The notes: generated from the sequence alone by a model not told the origin. Positions 27,798 through 37,483 are shown, counted from the first letter of the stretch. The stretch: DNA of 64,000 nt from Pseudothauera hydrothermalis (GCF_003345255.1 NZ_CP029331.1:1798001-1862000); one strand, 5' to 3'. A program made the numbers and translations.

Positions 27798-29036
27798 TTA
27801 CTTCAGCCGACGAAACACCAGCGTGCCATTGGTGCCGCCGAAACCAAAGTTGTTTTTCAGCGCCACATCGATGCGCATTGGCCGGGCTACGTTGGCACAA
27901 TAATCCAGATCGCACTCCGGGTCCTGCTCGAAGATGTTGATCGTCGGCGGCGAAACCTGGTGATAGACCGCCAACGCGGTAAACACCGACTCCAACCCGC
28001 CGGCACCGCCGAGCAGGTGACCGGTCATCGACTTGGTGGAATTGACCACCAGCTTCTTGGCGTTATCAAGCCCGAAAGCGAGCTTGATTGCCTCAGTTTC
28101 GTTTTTATCGCCGAGCGGGGTGGATGTGCCGTGCGCATTGAGGTAGTGCACCTCATCCGGATTCACGCCGGCGTTTCTCATAGCGCACACCATACTGCGG
28201 CGCGGACCGTCGGTATCCGGCGCAGTCATGTGAAACGCATCACCACTCATGCCAAAGCCGGCAATCTCGGCGTAGATCCTGGCGCCGCGGCGCACCGCGT
28301 GCTGGTATTCTTCGAGCACCAACACGCCCGCACCTTCACCCAGCACAAAACCGTCACGATCCTTATCCCACGGCCGGCTGGCGGTTGCCGGGTCGTCGTT
28401 ACGGGTCGACAGCGCCTTGGCCGAGGAGAATCCACCGATGGCCAAAGGTGTGACGGTGGATTCGGCGCCGCCGCAAACCATCACGTCGGCATCGCCGTAC
28501 TCGATCAGACGCGCGCTGGTGCCAATTGCATGCAAACCGGTGGTGCACGCGGTGACCACCGCGAGGTTGGGCCCCTTCATGCCATACATGATCGACAGAT
28601 TGCCGGAGATCATGTTGATGATGGTGCCGGGAATGAAAAACGGGGAAATCTTGCGCGGACCGCCGGAAAGATAATCGTCATGCGTTTGCTCGATCATCGG
28701 CAGACCACCGATGCCCGAGCCGATATTCACGCCAATGCGATCGGCGTTGGCCTCGGTGACCTCGATCCCCGAATCGCGAATGGCCTGGATAGCGGCCGCC
28801 ATGCCGTAGTGGATGAACACATCCATGCGGCGCGCCTCTTTGGGCGACAAATACGCCGATACATCGAAGCCCTTCACTTCACCGGCGATGCGTGCAGCAA
28901 ACGCACTGGCATCGAACCGGGTGATAGGACCAATGCCGCTCTTGCCGGCGACCAGGTTTTCCCAAGCTTCGGGGACGGTATTGCCGACCGGCGAAATCAA
29001 TCCCAGGCCGGTTACGACGACTCTACGACGCGACAC
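27798..29036 (-). CDS. fabF: 3-oxoacyl-ACP synthase II
   Basis: A 412-residue condensing enzyme for chain elongation in fatty-acid synthesis. The catalytic Cys is in VVTACTTGLHAIG, and the two His in NAHGTSTPLGD and KSMTGHLLGGAG. The start is GTG at 29036 (SRRRVVVTGLGLISPVGN), with GGAG a few bases before it; the open frame further upstream is not coding. Last gene of the yceD-rpmF-plsX-fabHDG-acpP-fabF operon. Confidence 0.97.
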   Translation of the reverse strand: MSRRRVVVTGLGLISPVGNTVPEAWENLVAGKSGIGPITRFDASAFAARIAGEVKGFDVSAYLSPKEARRMDVFIHYGMAAAIQAIRDSGIEVTEANADRIGVNIGSGIGGLPMIEQTHDDYLSGGPRKISPFFIPGTIINMISGNLSIMYGMKGPNLAVVTACTTGLHAIGTSARLIEYGDADVMVCGGAESTVTPLAIGGFSSAKALSTRNDDPATASRPWDKDRDGFVLGEGAGVLVLEEYQHAVRRGARIYAEIAGFGMSGDAFHMTAPDTDGPRRSMVCAMRNAGVNPDEVHYLNAHGTSTPLGDKNETEAIKLAFGLDNAKKLVVNSTKSMTGHLLGGAGGLESVFTALAVYHQVSPPTINIFEQDPECDLDYCANVARPMRIDVALKNNFGFGGTNGTLVFRRLK

Positions 29037-29173
29037 AGGCGGCTCCGTATACGAACAGGGCGGAGAATGTGGAAAACAACGGCGAAATGTCGAAGCAGAC
29101 GTTTCGCGGCCGGCCCGGGACACCGCAACTGCGGGACCCGGACGGCTTGCGGCCGATGCGCCGCAATGAGGCG

Positions 29174-29413
29174 TTACTTCTTCAGATGAGCAGTGACGTA
29201 GTCGATCGCCTGCTGAACAGTGGTGATCTTCTCGGCTTCCTCGTCCGGGATCTCGCACTCGAATTCTTCTTCCAGCGCCATGACCAGTTCCACGGTGTCC
29301 AGCGAATCCGCGCCCAGATCGTCCACGAACGAAGACTCGTTTTTGATCTCCGATTCGTTCACGCCAAGTTGCTCAGCGACGATTTTCTTGACGCGCTGTT
29401 CGATGTTCTCCAT
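29174..29413 (-). CDS. acpP: Acyl carrier protein
   Basis: A 79-residue acidic protein. [11 protein letters not shown] carries Ser37, which receives phosphopantetheine from AcpS (gene at 14656-15033). The ATG at 29413 follows an excellent ribosome site, GGAAGGAG; a TTG two codons earlier is less likely. On the minus strand TAGAAT at 29463-29468 could be the -10 of an internal promoter, which would fit the high need for this protein. The -35 is weak. Confidence 0.98.
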   Translation of the reverse strand: MENIEQRVKKIVAEQLGVNESEIKNESSFVDDLGADSLDTVELVMALEEEFECEIPDEEAEKITTVQQAIDYVTAHLKK

Positions 29414-29503
29414 GAACAAACTCCTTCCCTGATAGATGCAGGTGTATGAAAAAAGCCGGCGTATTCTACCAAAAACCGCCGTAACCGCTATCGCAGCCAG
29501 CGA

Positions 29504-30262
29504 TTACGACATATACATACCGCCATTGACGTGCAACGTGGTGCCGGTGATGTAAGCGGCCGCCGGAGAAGCCAGAAAAGCCACCGCAGCGGCAATCTCT
29601 TCCGGCCTGCCCAAACGGCCCAGCGCGATGCTGCCCAACAACGCATCGCGGGCGGCTTCCGGCAGCGCCCGGGTCATGTCGGTGTCGATGAAACCGGGCG
29701 CCACGCAATTGACCGTGATGTTGCGGCTGCCCAGCTCGCGCGCCAGCGCGCGGCTCATGCCGGCCACGCCGGCCTTGGCGGCGGCGTAGTTGGCCTGTCC
29801 GGGATTGCCCGCACTGCCCACCACCGAGGTGATATTGACGATGCGGCCATAACGCGCCTTCATCATGCCGCGCATCACCAACCGGCTCATCCGAAACACC
29901 GCCTTGAGATTGGTGTCGAGCACCGCATCCCACTCTTCGTCTTTCATACGCATGGCAATGTTGTCCCGGGTGATGCCGGCGTTGTTGACCAGCACGGTCA
30001 CCGCACCGAAGCGCTTTTCCACCTCGCCGACCAGCGCCTCACAGGCAGCCGCGTCGGTGACATCGAGCACCCGGCCTGCACCCTTGAAGCCCGCCTCACT
30101 GATCGCTCGATCGATCTCGGCCGCACCGCTTTCGGAAGTAGCGGTGCCGACCACGGTGGCGCCCAAGCGGCCAAGCTCCATCAGCACCGCGCGGCCGATG
30201 CCACGCGATGCGCCGGTCACCAGGGCAATCTGCCCTTGCATACTGAACACTTCTGCGCTCAT
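29504..30262 (-). CDS. fabG: 3-oxoacyl-ACP reductase
   Basis: A 252-residue NADPH-dependent short-chain dehydrogenase. VTGASRGIGRAVLMELGRLG binds the cofactor, VNNAGITRD is the structural NNAG motif, and the catalytic Ser-Tyr-Lys are in NITSVVGSAGNPGQANYAAAK. Its start overlaps the fabD stop as ATGA. The N-terminus has about five more residues than E. coli FabG. Confidence 0.97.
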   Translation of the reverse strand: MSAEVFSMQGQIALVTGASRGIGRAVLMELGRLGATVVGTATSESGAAEIDRAISEAGFKGAGRVLDVTDAAACEALVGEVEKRFGAVTVLVNNAGITRDNIAMRMKDEEWDAVLDTNLKAVFRMSRLVMRGMMKARYGRIVNITSVVGSAGNPGQANYAAAKAGVAGMSRALARELGSRNITVNCVAPGFIDTDMTRALPEAARDALLGSIALGRLGRPEEIAAAVAFLASPAAAYITGTTLHVNGGMYMS

Positions 30263-31200
30263 TGTGCTTGCCCTTTCACGGCCGCGATGGCCTGTTCCAA
30301 ACTGGCGGCGTCATGCGCCGAGCCACCTTCCACTTCTTTGGCGATGCGCTTATTCATACCAGCCAGCACCTTGCCCGGACCGCACTCGATGACCTGGCTG
30401 ATACCGCGCCGCCCCATCTCCTGCACGGTCTCGATCCAGCGCACCGGGGAAAACGCCTGCCGCACCAGCGCGTCACGGATCTTCTCGGGCTCGTCATAGA
30501 CGGCCACATCGACGTTGTTCAGCACCGCAATCTGCGGTCTGGCGATGGTCACCCCGGCCAGCCGTTCGGCCAAGCGTTCGGCCGCGGGTTTCATCAGCGC
30601 GCAATGGAACGGCGCCGAAACCGGCAACAGCACCGCGCGCTTGGCGCCTTTGGCCTTGGCCACCTCCACGGCACGTTCGACCGCTGCCTTGGCGCCAGCA
30701 ATGACGATCTGGCCCGGCGCATTCAGGTTGGCGGCTTCCACCACCTCGCCTTGCGCCGCTTCGGCACAGGCTTCACGCACGGCGTCCGCTTCCAAACCGA
30801 GCAGTGCAGCCATCGCGCCCTCACCGGCCGGCACCGCCTCCTGCATGGCCTGGGCGCGAAAGCGCACCAAGGGTACCGCATCGGCAAAGGCCAGCGCACC
30901 GGCCGCGACCAGCGCGGAATACTCGCCCAGACTATGACCGGCCACCATCGCTGGCTGCGGACCGCCCGCAGCCAGCCAAGCGCGCCAGACCGCCACGCCG
31001 GCGGCCAACATCAGCGGCTGGGTGTTGACAGTAAGCGCCAGGCGCTCGGCCGGCCCCTCGCAGACCATCTGCCAGAGATCTTCGCCCAAGGCGTCGGATG
31101 CTTCGGCAAACGTGTCGCGGATCACGACGTTCTCGCCGTAGCCGGCCATCATGCCGACCGACTGCGAACCCTGTCCCGGAAAAACCAGCGCAAAGCTCAT
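30259..31200 (-). CDS. fabD: Malonyl-CoA:ACP transacylase
   Basis: A 313-residue transferase loading malonyl groups on ACP. FALVFPGQGSQSVGMMAGYG is the N-terminus, the nucleophile Ser is in VAGHSLGEYSALVAAGAL, and the catalytic His in PVSAPFHCALMKPA. The start is ATG at 31200; fabH ends 60 bases upstream. It is translationally coupled to fabG. Confidence 0.97.
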   Translation of the reverse strand: MSFALVFPGQGSQSVGMMAGYGENVVIRDTFAEASDALGEDLWQMVCEGPAERLALTVNTQPLMLAAGVAVWRAWLAAGGPQPAMVAGHSLGEYSALVAAGALAFADAVPLVRFRAQAMQEAVPAGEGAMAALLGLEADAVREACAEAAQGEVVEAANLNAPGQIVIAGAKAAVERAVEVAKAKGAKRAVLLPVSAPFHCALMKPAAERLAERLAGVTIARPQIAVLNNVDVAVYDEPEKIRDALVRQAFSPVRWIETVQEMGRRGISQVIECGPGKVLAGMNKRIAKEVEGGSAHDAASLEQAIAAVKGQAQ

Positions 31201-31260
31201 CTTTGCCTCCCACGTTACGCCGCGGCACGGCAGGCCGCAGCGTCATTTTCAAAGGATCGA

Positions 31261-32226
31261 TCAGAAATCGAGCAGCACCGCACCCCAGGTGAAACCGCCA
31301 CCCACGCCTTCGAGGATCACCCGATCGCCCGGCCGGATGCGTCCGTCGCGCACCGCAAAGTCCAACGCCAACGGGATCGAGGCGGCCGAGGTGTTGCCGT
31401 GCCGATCCACCGTGGTGACCACCCGATCCATCGACACCCCCAGGCGCTTGGCCGTGGCTTGCAAAATGCGGATGTTGGCCTGGTGCGGAATCAACCAATC
31501 GACTTCTGCCGCATGCAGCCCGGCTTGCGCCAATACCTCCAGCGCCACATCGCCCAGCACCTTGACCGCAAACTTGAACACCGACTGGCCGTCCATACGC
31601 AGGAAGGGGTCGCCGATGACCTGTCCGCAGGCCACACTGCCGGGCACGCACAAAATGGAGTGGTGACTGCCGTCGGCGTGCAGGGCGCTGGCACGAATGC
31701 CGGGGGTGGAACTGGCTTCGAGCACCACCGCCCCGGCCCCGTCGCCAAACAACACGCAAGTACTGCGATCCGACCAGTCCAGGATGCGCGAGAACACCTC
31801 CGCACCCACCACCAGCGCACGTTGGTGGCTGCCGGAGCGAATGAACTTTTCGGCCACGCTGAGCGCATAAACAAACCCGCTGCACACCGCCTGCACGTCG
31901 AAGGCCGCACAGCCGTTGCGGATAACCAGTTTGGATTGCAGCAGCGCTGCGGTACTCGGAAAAACGTAATCGGGCGTTGAGGTCGCGACGATGATCAGAT
32001 CGATGTCCTGCGGGTGACAACCCGCCGCTTCGATCGCACGCTCGCTGGCGATGCGGGCCAGTTCACTGGCGCCGACATCGGCCGGCGCCAGATGGCGGGA
32101 ACGGATCCCGGTACGCTCGACGATCCAGTCGTCCGAAGTTTCCACGCCGCGAGCGACCAGATCGTGATTGGTGACCGGCTCGCCAGGCAGATAGCTGCCG
32201 GTACCGGCAACACGCGCGAAAATCAT
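31261..32226 (-). CDS. fabH: 3-oxoacyl-ACP synthase III
   Basis: A 321-residue initiating condensing enzyme that joins acetyl-CoA to malonyl-ACP. The catalytic Cys is in [17 protein letters not shown], the His in [11 protein letters not shown] and the Asn in [32 protein letters not shown] sets the start at 32226, overlapping the plsX stop as ATGA. Longer upstream reading is shadow. Confidence 0.97.
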   Translation of the reverse strand: MIFARVAGTGSYLPGEPVTNHDLVARGVETSDDWIVERTGIRSRHLAPADVGASELARIASERAIEAAGCHPQDIDLIIVATSTPDYVFPSTAALLQSKLVIRNGCAAFDVQAVCSGFVYALSVAEKFIRSGSHQRALVVGAEVFSRILDWSDRSTCVLFGDGAGAVVLEASSTPGIRASALHADGSHHSILCVPGSVACGQVIGDPFLRMDGQSVFKFAVKVLGDVALEVLAQAGLHAAEVDWLIPHQANIRILQATAKRLGVSMDRVVTTVDRHGNTSAASIPLALDFAVRDGRIRPGDRVILEGVGGGFTWGAVLLDF

Positions 32227-33236
32227 GCTGTTTCCCCGTGGCTCATTGCCGCCATGCGGCTGCCGATGCGCTCGATCAACTGATTGGCGGCTGCTTCGGC
32301 CGCACGATGGATCGCCTGCTCGAACGCATAGGTATCTGCCGATCCATGACTTTTGACCACCACGCCGCGCAGACCCAGCAATGTGGCGCCATTGTAGCTG
32401 CGGTGATCGACCCGCCGTTTGAAAGCCTTGAGCGCCGGTAAAGCCGCCAGCGCCATCAATTTGGTCAGCAGGTTGCGGGCGAACTCTTCCTTGAGGAAGG
32501 CGGTGAGCATTTGCGCCAGACCTTCGGAAGTCTTCAGCGCAACATTGCCCACAAAGCCGTCGCACACCACCACATCGGCCGCCCCCTCGTAGATGTCCTC
32601 GATATTGCCGCAAAAATTGAGGCCGCTCGCGCGCAGCAATACAGCCGCCTGCTTGACGACTTCGTTGCCCTTGATTTCCTCTTCGCCGATATTCAACAGC
32701 CCAACGCGGGGACGCTCGACATGCTCGACCGCTGACACCAGCTGCGCGCCCATGATGCCGAACTGCAACAAATGCTCAGGGCTGCAATCGACATTGGCAC
32801 CGAGATCCAATACATACGTGCGCCCTTGCCGGGTGGGCAGCACGGTGGCAATGGCGGGCCGGTCAATACCCGGCAGCGTCTTGAGCACGAAGCGGGCGAT
32901 CGCCATCAAAGCACCGGTATTGCCGGCGGACACCGCCGCCTGAGCTTCGCCTTCCTTGACCAAGTTGATGGCCACCCGCATCGATGAATCTTTCTTGTTT
33001 TTCATCGCAGCCTGCGGCGCTTCATCCATGCCCACCACTTGGGAAGCAGGATGAACACGCAGACGTTCGCCAAACACGGCGGCGGCATTGCCCAAGGCCG
33101 GGCCGAGCGCGTCGGGCTGACCGACGAGCACGACACGGGCATCAGGATGGCTACGCAGAAAAGCCAGCGCAGCCGGCACAGTCACCAGCGGACCGTGATC
33201 GCCACCCATGCAGTCGATTGCAACGGTGACACCCAT
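32223..33236 (-). CDS. plsX: Phosphate acyltransferase PlsX
   Basis: A 337-residue enzyme making acyl-phosphate from acyl-ACP for phosphatidic acid synthesis. [40 protein letters not shown] and [18 protein letters not shown] are family blocks. The ATG at 33236 ([13 protein letters not shown]) is preferred; a TTG at 33257 is also in frame. It links fatty-acid and phospholipid synthesis genes in one operon. Confidence 0.96.
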   Translation of the reverse strand: MGVTVAIDCMGGDHGPLVTVPAALAFLRSHPDARVVLVGQPDALGPALGNAAAVFGERLRVHPASQVVGMDEAPQAAMKNKKDSSMRVAINLVKEGEAQAAVSAGNTGALMAIARFVLKTLPGIDRPAIATVLPTRQGRTYVLDLGANVDCSPEHLLQFGIMGAQLVSAVEHVERPRVGLLNIGEEEIKGNEVVKQAAVLLRASGLNFCGNIEDIYEGAADVVVCDGFVGNVALKTSEGLAQMLTAFLKEEFARNLLTKLMALAALPALKAFKRRVDHRSYNGATLLGLRGVVVKSHGSADTYAFEQAIHRAAEAAANQLIERIGSRMAAMSHGETA

Positions 33237-33329
33237 CGGTTTCTCGTGCGGAATCAAACTGAAAATTCAGGACGAAAAAACGGCGCACGCGCCCGAAGCG
33301 CTGCGCCGCTTTGTACAGAAAAAAGGCGC

Positions 33330-33509
33330 TTATTCGCCCTTGACCTTGACTACTTTCTTGCCGCGGTAAAAACCATTCGGGCTGATATGGTGACGCAGAT
33401 GCACCTCCCCCGTAGTGGCTTCGACAGCCAGCGGCGGGGCGCTGAGAAAATCGTGCGCACGGTGCATGCCACGCTTGGACGGGGATTTTTTATTTTGCTG
33501 AACGGCCAT
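33330..33509 (-). CDS. rpmF: 50S ribosomal protein L32
   Basis: A 59-residue protein beginning [20 protein letters not shown] and ending [14 protein letters not shown]. It matches the L32 N-terminal consensus (AVQQNKxSxSKRGMRRSHD). The zinc-ribbon cysteines found in some L32 proteins are absent, the Cys-minus form usual in proteobacteria. It lies between yceD and plsX, as in E. coli, tying ribosome and membrane synthesis. Confidence 0.97.
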   Translation of the reverse strand: MAVQQNKKSPSKRGMHRAHDFLSAPPLAVEATTGEVHLRHHISPNGFYRGKKVVKVKGE

Positions 33510-33538
33510 GAATCGCTCCTAAAAACAATGAGTCGTAC

Positions 33539-34054
33539 CTACCGCACACCCGGCCTGGCTTTCAACCCGGCGAGCGCCGCGAAAGGCGATTTTTTCTCGC
33601 CCCCGCCCTCAGGGCGCGGAACCTCGCAATCATCGTGTCGCGGCGCAATCGGCAAGGCCAGCAGGATTTCTTCTTCGATCAGCGCAAGCACATCGAAATC
33701 CGCCCCGGCCTCCACCGTGTCCTGCTCATCGTCTTCCAGCTCATCGTCGGGGATCTCATGACCGACCGGCACGATCAGCAAGCGGGACGTCAGCGCCAAG
33801 GGCCAAACCATCTCATCCAGGCAGCGCTGGCAACGCAGCTTCAAAGCCACCGAAGCGGTGAGCAAAAGCCGCGGCTTGCGATCTTCACCCACTTCGCCAG
33901 CCAACTGCCATGTCACCACGCCAGACGCTTCGACGAGCTGATCGACGAGCCGCTCAAGCCCCGCCACCGCCACCTCTCCACGCAGCACACGCGCCTCCCG
34001 CGCGAACTTGAATGGATCGGCCAGCAAGACCGGTTGAACGCCTTGTTGCGACAT
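33539..34054 (-). CDS. yceD: YceD family (DUF177) protein, 23S rRNA accumulation
   Basis: A 171-residue protein with LKLRCQRCLDEMVWPLALTS, the CxxC of the DUF177 family (about residues 74-77), and acidic DDELEDDEQDTVEAGADFDV before LIEEEILLALPIAPRHDDC. YceD is implicated in 23S rRNA accumulation and is regularly upstream of rpmF. A near-consensus sigma-70 promoter ends ten bases upstream of the start, so the mRNA leader would be only a few bases long. Confidence 0.9.
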   Translation of the reverse strand: MSQQGVQPVLLADPFKFAREARVLRGEVAVAGLERLVDQLVEASGVVTWQLAGEVGEDRKPRLLLTASVALKLRCQRCLDEMVWPLALTSRLLIVPVGHEIPDDELEDDEQDTVEAGADFDVLALIEEEILLALPIAPRHDDCEVPRPEGGGEKKSPFAALAGLKARPGVR

Positions 34055-34063
34055 AAGCGGGCC

Positions 34064-34092
34064 ATGATATTATTTTCGGCCTACTCTGTCAA
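34064..34092 (-). promoter_or_regulatory. Strong sigma-70 promoter for the yceD-rpmF-plsX-fab operon
   Basis: On the minus strand TTGACA (34087-34092) and TATCAT (34064-34069) are exactly 17 bases apart. Initiation would fall near 34057, about three bases before the yceD ATG at 34054, giving a nearly leaderless message with no visible Shine-Dalgarno sequence. Confidence 0.7.
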
Positions 34093-34171
34093 AGCCAAGG
34101 CAGCGATTCCTCCTTGGCCGGCCGCCCCGCCTTGGCGTCACGGCGACGCGCCTGTCTTTTTCAATACCCCA

Positions 34172-34747
34172 ATGAAACTCGTCCTCGCCTCCACCTCGGC
34201 GTATCGCCGGATGCTACTCGAACGCTTCGGTATTCCTTTTATCACCGACCGCCCGGACGTGGATGAGACCCCGCACCCCGGTGAGACGCCGCCGCAAACC
34301 GCCGAGCGACTGGCGATCGCCAAAGCGCGCGCGGTCGCCGCCACCCATCCGGAGGCATTGATCATTGGCAGCGACCAGGTCGCATACCTGGGAGACGAGA
34401 TATTCGGCAAACCCGGCACCGTCGAACGCGCCATCGCTCAGTTGCAACGCATGCGCGGCAAAACGGTGGTCTTTCACACCGCGCTCGCCGTGCTCAATAC
34501 CACCAGCGGACGATTGCAATGCCAAGGCGTTGCAACCAGCGTGCGTTTCCGGATGCTCACCGACACCGAGATCATCCGTTACGTCAATAAAGAGCGCCCA
34601 CTGGACTGCGCCGGCAGTGCCAAGTCCGAAGGCTTGGGCATTACCTTGCTCGACGCCTTATCTGGCGACGATCCGACCGCATTGATCGGCCTGCCGCTGA
34701 TCGCTCTGTCGCGCATGCTGCGCGCAGAAGGCTTGGAGCTGCCATGA
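34172..34747 (+). CDS. maf: Maf-like nucleotide pyrophosphatase (YceF type)
   Basis: A 191-residue Maf-family nucleotide pyrophosphatase acting on modified NTPs; in E. coli the YceF member prefers m7GTP. LVLASTSAYRRMLLERFGIPF is the phosphate-binding N-terminus, and EALIIGSDQVAYL holds the catalytic Asp. The long frame upstream of 34172 is shadow. It is divergent from yceD and overlaps the following methylase by ATGA. Confidence 0.93.
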   Translation: MKLVLASTSAYRRMLLERFGIPFITDRPDVDETPHPGETPPQTAERLAIAKARAVAATHPEALIIGSDQVAYLGDEIFGKPGTVERAIAQLQRMRGKTVVFHTALAVLNTTSGRLQCQGVATSVRFRMLTDTEIIRYVNKERPLDCAGSAKSEGLGITLLDALSGDDPTALIGLPLIALSRMLRAEGLELP

Positions 34748-35460
34748 ACGCAGCGCGCGGCAGCCTGGTGCTGATTCCGGTCAGTCTCGGCCCGGCCCCC
34801 TGGCAGCAGTTTCTACCCGAGCATGTTCAACGCACCGCTGCCGGACTCACCCATTTTGTGGTTGAAAACGCCAAAACCGCGCGCGCGCAACTGAAGCGGT
34901 TGGATTTCCCCGGCGCGCTTCGCGACACCAAGATTTCCGAACTGCCGCCCGAGCCCTCGCGTGCGGCGCTCGACGCTCTGCTTGCCCCCGCACTGGCTGG
35001 CCACGACATCGGCCTGATGTCGGAAGCCGGCTGCCCGGCGGTGGCCGACCCCGGCGCGCACTTGGTGGCGCGCGCCCATGCGCTGGGCCTGCGAGTGGTG
35101 CCACTGGTCGGCCCCTCATCGATTTTGCTGGCTTTGATGGCTTCCGGCCTGAACGGCCAAAGCTTTGCCTTTCACGGCTACCTGCCGGTCGACGATGTTG
35201 CCCGCGATGGCCGACTGCGGGCACTGGAGGATGAATCCCGCGCGACGCAACGCACCCAGATTTTCATCGAAACGCCTTATCGCAACACACGCATGTTCGA
35301 CGCCCTGCTACGGGTGTGCCGCCCGGAGACGCGGCTATGCGTTGCACGTGAGCTGACCACCGCGGACGAATGGATCCGCAGCCAGACGATTGCCCAATGG
35401 CGCCTGGCACCGCCACCCGAGCTGGCGCGCCGGCCCGCACTGTTCTTGATTCTGGCCTGA
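34744..35460 (+). CDS. RsmI-like tetrapyrrole-methylase-fold SAM methyltransferase
   Basis: A 238-residue protein of the SAM-dependent tetrapyrrole methylase superfamily. GHDIGLMSEAGCPAVADPGA is the SAM-binding GxSDAGxPxxxDPG block in variant form, followed by LVGPSSILLALMASGLNGQS and QIFIETPYRNTRM. It resembles RsmI (16S rRNA 2'-O-methylation of C1402) but is shorter and has a distinct N-terminus (LVLIPVSLGPAPWQQFLP). It is probably the RsmI paralogue common in betaproteobacteria. The substrate is uncertain. It is coupled to maf. Confidence 0.75.
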   Translation: MNAARGSLVLIPVSLGPAPWQQFLPEHVQRTAAGLTHFVVENAKTARAQLKRLDFPGALRDTKISELPPEPSRAALDALLAPALAGHDIGLMSEAGCPAVADPGAHLVARAHALGLRVVPLVGPSSILLALMASGLNGQSFAFHGYLPVDDVARDGRLRALEDESRATQRTQIFIETPYRNTRMFDALLRVCRPETRLCVARELTTADEWIRSQTIAQWRLAPPPELARRPALFLILA

Positions 35461-35464
35461 GCGA

Positions 35465-36121
35465 TCAAGCATGATCACGCAGCCACGCCGCCAAGTCCTG
35501 CGGTGTGGGCAGGCAGGCCAGCGGCTGCTCAGCCTCCAACGCCTCGCGCGGATGCGCCCCAAAACTCACCGCCAGCCCAGCCACCCCGGCATTTTTGGCC
35601 ATCTGCAGGTCGTGCGTGGTATCCCCGACCATCAAGGCCCGCTCCGGCGACACCCCCAGCTCATCCATCAACTGTTCCAACATCGCCGGATGCGGTTTGG
35701 AAAAACACTCGTCGGCGCAGCGGGTGGCATGAAAGAAGGGACCAAGCCCGGAATGGGCCAAGGCGCGATTGAGTCCGACGCGGCTTTTTCCGGTCGCCAC
35801 CGCAAGCAAGCGCCCGCGCGCGGCCAGCGATTCGATCATCTCGAACACGCCCGGAAAAAGCGTCAATTCATGGTCACGCGACAGATAATGGTGGCGGTAG
35901 CGCTCCACCATGCGTGGATAGTCGCGCTCCGGTAACGCTGGCACCGCATGGCGCAGCGCATCGCCCAAACCCAGCCCGATCACATGGCGGGCACGCGACG
36001 GCGAGGGTTCGGGCAGGCCCAGGTCCCGACAAGCCGCTTGGATGGACGAGACGATGGCCGCTGCCGAATCGAGCAAGGTGCCGTCCCAATCGAAAACGAT
36101 GAGTTCAAAGCGTGGGGCCAT
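35465..36121 (-). CDS. HAD-family hydrolase, phosphoglycolate phosphatase-like
   Basis: A 218-residue HAD subfamily IA phosphatase. ELIVFDWDGTLLDSAAAIVS contains the nucleophile Asp and the acid/base Asp, VATGKSRVGLNRALAHSGLG the second motif, and ERALMVGDTTHDLQMAKNAG the metal-binding motif. It overlaps the end of rluC by 17 bases, so the two are probably cotranscribed. The substrate is not evident; phosphoglycolate is one possibility. Confidence 0.85.
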   Translation of the reverse strand: MAPRFELIVFDWDGTLLDSAAAIVSSIQAACRDLGLPEPSPSRARHVIGLGLGDALRHAVPALPERDYPRMVERYRHHYLSRDHELTLFPGVFEMIESLAARGRLLAVATGKSRVGLNRALAHSGLGPFFHATRCADECFSKPHPAMLEQLMDELGVSPERALMVGDTTHDLQMAKNAGVAGLAVSFGAHPREALEAEQPLACLPTPQDLAAWLRDHA

Positions 36122-37073
36122 GTTCAGGGCTGTCCTCGGCATCCAGATAATCGATAAAGCTTTGCAGCTCGTGCGGCAGCGGCGCATTCAGAGCCAGCAC
36201 CTGGCCGCTACACGGATGGCTGAAGCGCAAGCGCGCCGCATGCAAAAACATGCGTTTCAGACCTTCGCCTTCCAGTTGTTTGTTGAGCGCAAAGTCGCCG
36301 TATTTGTCATCGCCCGCGAGCGGGAAACCCAGATGCGCCAAATGCACCCTGATCTGATGGGTGCGTCCGGACTTCAGTTCCACTTCCAGCAAACTGAAGC
36401 GCCGCCAGCGCTTGACCAAGCGCACCACCGAGTGTGACGGTTTGCCGTCAGCGCTGACCCGCACCCGACGCTCACCGTCGGCGGTCAGATATTTGAACAG
36501 CGGCAGCTTGACGTGCTGCAAGGCATTGGTCCAGCGACCCGAAACCAGCGCGAGATAACGTTTCTCGACCCGCCCTTCGCGCATCATGTCGTGCAACGCG
36601 GCCAGCGCGGAACGTTTTTTGGCGACGATCAACAGCCCGGAGGTTTCCCGATCCAGACGATGGGCAAGTTCCAGCATCCGCGCCTCTGGTCGCTGACTGC
36701 GCAACTGCTCGATGATTCCATAGCTCACCCCACTGCCGCCATGCACTGCCTTGCCGGCGGGCTTGTCCACCACGAGCAAGGCGTCGTCTTCCCATACTAC
36801 CGGCAACGGCTTGCCGGCCGGCGCTGGCGCGCTGGCGCCAGGCTGCGCGAGGCGGAGCGGCGGAATACGCACCTCATCGCCAGCGACCAAGCGGTAGGTC
36901 TGCTGCACCCGGCGGCCGTTGACCCGCACTTGGCCGGCCCGCAGGATGCGGTAAATGTGACTTTTGGGCACGCCCTTGGCGAGCCGCAGCAAAAAGTTGT
37001 CGATGCGCTGGCCGGCCGCGGCCTCATCGATGCGCTCGTGTCGTACCGCAATCGCTTTGCCTTGTATCGTCAT
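36105..37073 (-). CDS. rluC: 23S rRNA pseudouridine synthase RluC
   Basis: A 322-residue pseudouridine synthase. An N-terminal S4 RNA-binding domain (AAAGQRIDNFLLRLAKGVPK, then YRILRAGQVRVNGRR) precedes the catalytic domain, where LAHRLDRETSGLLIVAKKRS carries the catalytic Asp and KSGRTHQIRVHLAHLGFPLA is the third motif. RluC modifies U955, U2504 and U2580 in E. coli 23S rRNA. It is divergent from rne, as in E. coli. The -10-like TATATT stands about ten bases before the start. Confidence 0.93.
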   Translation of the reverse strand: MTIQGKAIAVRHERIDEAAAGQRIDNFLLRLAKGVPKSHIYRILRAGQVRVNGRRVQQTYRLVAGDEVRIPPLRLAQPGASAPAPAGKPLPVVWEDDALLVVDKPAGKAVHGGSGVSYGIIEQLRSQRPEARMLELAHRLDRETSGLLIVAKKRSALAALHDMMREGRVEKRYLALVSGRWTNALQHVKLPLFKYLTADGERRVRVSADGKPSHSVVRLVKRWRRFSLLEVELKSGRTHQIRVHLAHLGFPLAGDDKYGDFALNKQLEGEGLKRMFLHAARLRFSHPCSGQVLALNAPLPHELQSFIDYLDAEDSPEHGPTL

Positions 37074-37483
37074 TGTGCAATATACTTGCCACTTGGTGTG
37101 TCTCGGTTGCGTCGACGCCCCTGCCGCGGAAAGCGCAGGAGACCGGACGACGATGAGCCCTACAGGAGTGCTCCCGGACTGCCAAAGCGTAACCCCGACG
37201 CCCAAAAAGGCGTCGATGGTAACGCAAACCGCAATCTTCGACATACGCCAGCCTGACCGCTGGACTTTGACGCGTCACTCACACGCAGGAATCAAATGCT
37301 TCCGCGCGACGGCCAATACCCTGGCCGTACCGGGGGAGCAAGAGAGTATCGACCAGCCGACCCATCACAGCCTGATACCAGACGGATGCAAGTAGCCCTA
37401 CCCAACCGCTTCTGATCCCGTAGAGCGCGATGGTGCGCGCCGTTCGTCCTGCCCGTGGGTGTTTCGCGGGAGAACGACCAAAA
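37074..37483 (+). promoter_or_regulatory. 410-base intergenic/leader region between rluC and rne
   Basis: This non-coding stretch carries the promoters of both genes and probably a long rne 5' leader. Two stem-loops can be seen: GACGCC-CAAAAA-GGCGTC at 37197-37214 and ACGGCCA-ATACCC-TGGCCGT at 37309-37328. In E. coli, RNase E binds structured hairpins in its own long leader to speed decay of its message; a similar circuit is plausible here but not shown. GGGAG precedes the rne ATG. Confidence 0.5.

Noticed and set aside
27960-29189. Large rightward open frame opposite fabF
   Set aside because: It is an antisense shadow created by high GC third positions of fabF; the sense product is a complete FabF.
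30262-31980. Rightward 572-codon open frame opposite fabD and fabH
   Set aside because: Composition (His/Arg/Gln-rich) and exact overlay on complete fabD and fabH show it is a shadow frame.
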